NCBI GenBank assembly: GCA_024233215.1
Contig: JACKPW010000009.1
Location: 201,860 to 265,859 of the forward strand
Length of the DNA stretch: 64,000 nt
Origin: Verrucomicrobiales bacterium
GTDB taxonomy: Bacteria > Verrucomicrobiota > Verrucomicrobiia > Limisphaerales > J093
Direction: 5' to 3'
Shown here piece by piece: positions 63,810 through 64,000 of this stretch. Each line of letters starts with the position of its first letter. Position 1 is the first letter of the stretch. A program made the position numbers and the translations under genes. The notes beneath the pieces are model-generated. The model saw only the letters and a list, made by a program, of their open reading frames with translations. It was not told the DNA's origin and did not search any database.

Positions 63810-64000
63810 AGAACGGCCCCCAAGTTCCAGGGCACCGTGCGCGCGAGCAGGTTGCTGGGCAGTCTCATTTTGGCACCGGAGCGCCGGCGTCCCGCCGGCT
63901 TTGGGCCTGGGAGCCCATGAAGACGTCCGGGTTTCTGCTTGAGGCAAGCCGATCCGAGATCGGCGCTCGGGCGCCACAATGCAAGTTGCAGGGCCATTGG
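63810..64000. other. Right-edge non-coding sequence
   Basis: A short GCCGGC-GTCCC-GCCGGC hairpin lies around 63883-63899. No gene could be supported up to the window edge. Confidence 0.35.

Noticed and set aside
63527..63997. 156-codon minus-strand frame at the right edge
   Set aside because: It crosses the nested palindrome and has no recognisable motif or plausible start region.

Overview
The window looks like a chromosomal segment of a Gram-negative, GC-rich member of the Verrucomicrobiota (PVC group), perhaps near Pedosphaera/Limisphaera. This is inferred from gene content: a prepilin-type protein with a DGH motif, CotH/lamin-tail and Calx-beta secreted proteins ending in an Arg/aromatic-rich C-terminus, a Cys-type sulfatase, an LptD-like outer-membrane protein, and abundant REP-like palindromes. 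No rRNA, tRNA or phage genes were found.

Layout. 1-7.1 kb: a partial TPR protein (minus), then an MpaB/Lcp-like oxygenase followed by a hybrid histidine kinase and a response regulator fused to a class III nucleotide cyclase; the last two overlap by 4 bp. 7.1-16.5 kb: a degenerate YWTD beta-propeller remnant, a sulfatase, a large CotH/lamin-tail protein, a cytidylate-kinase-like protein, a Tat-exported TIM-barrel sugar isomerase and a Gfo/Idh/MocA dehydrogenase. 16.5-25.8 kb: a B12-binding radical SAM enzyme, a small membrane protein, a prepilin-like protein, then housekeeping and envelope genes (lptD-like, rpoZ, smpB, a nucleoside transporter, lnt). 25.8-31.3 kb: the most unusual part. Two tandem pilin-like paralogues, the first with a structured 5' leader, are followed by a tandem array of about 180-bp units. 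Each unit is a pair of inverted REP palindromes with GTAG at the outer ends, and a REP-associated tyrosine transposase (RAYT) gene sits inside the array. 31.4-51.7 kb: secreted/carbohydrate and central metabolism genes (GH2 beta-galactosidase, deoC, a 2855-residue metzincin/Calx-beta/delta-60 protein, a GH105-like hydrolase, PEP carboxylase, a transglutaminase-DUF2126 protein). 51.8-60.5 kb: a complete SUF Fe-S assembly operon on the minus strand, headed by a Fur-family regulator with a palindromic operator and ending with a rhodanese, a second IscU/NifU-like scaffold and an AI-2E family permease. 60.6-63.3 kb: a secreted FAD-dependent oxidoreductase. The last 660 bp hold a large nested hairpin and no convincing gene.

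The strongest candidate for a noteworthy system is the RAYT/REP locus. The same GTAG-hairpin elements recur elsewhere in the window: between convergent genes, in frame inside lnt, and at gene ends, where the TAG of GTAG serves as the stop codon of both lnt and the RAYT gene. All functional calls rest on reading motifs by eye; no database search was run.
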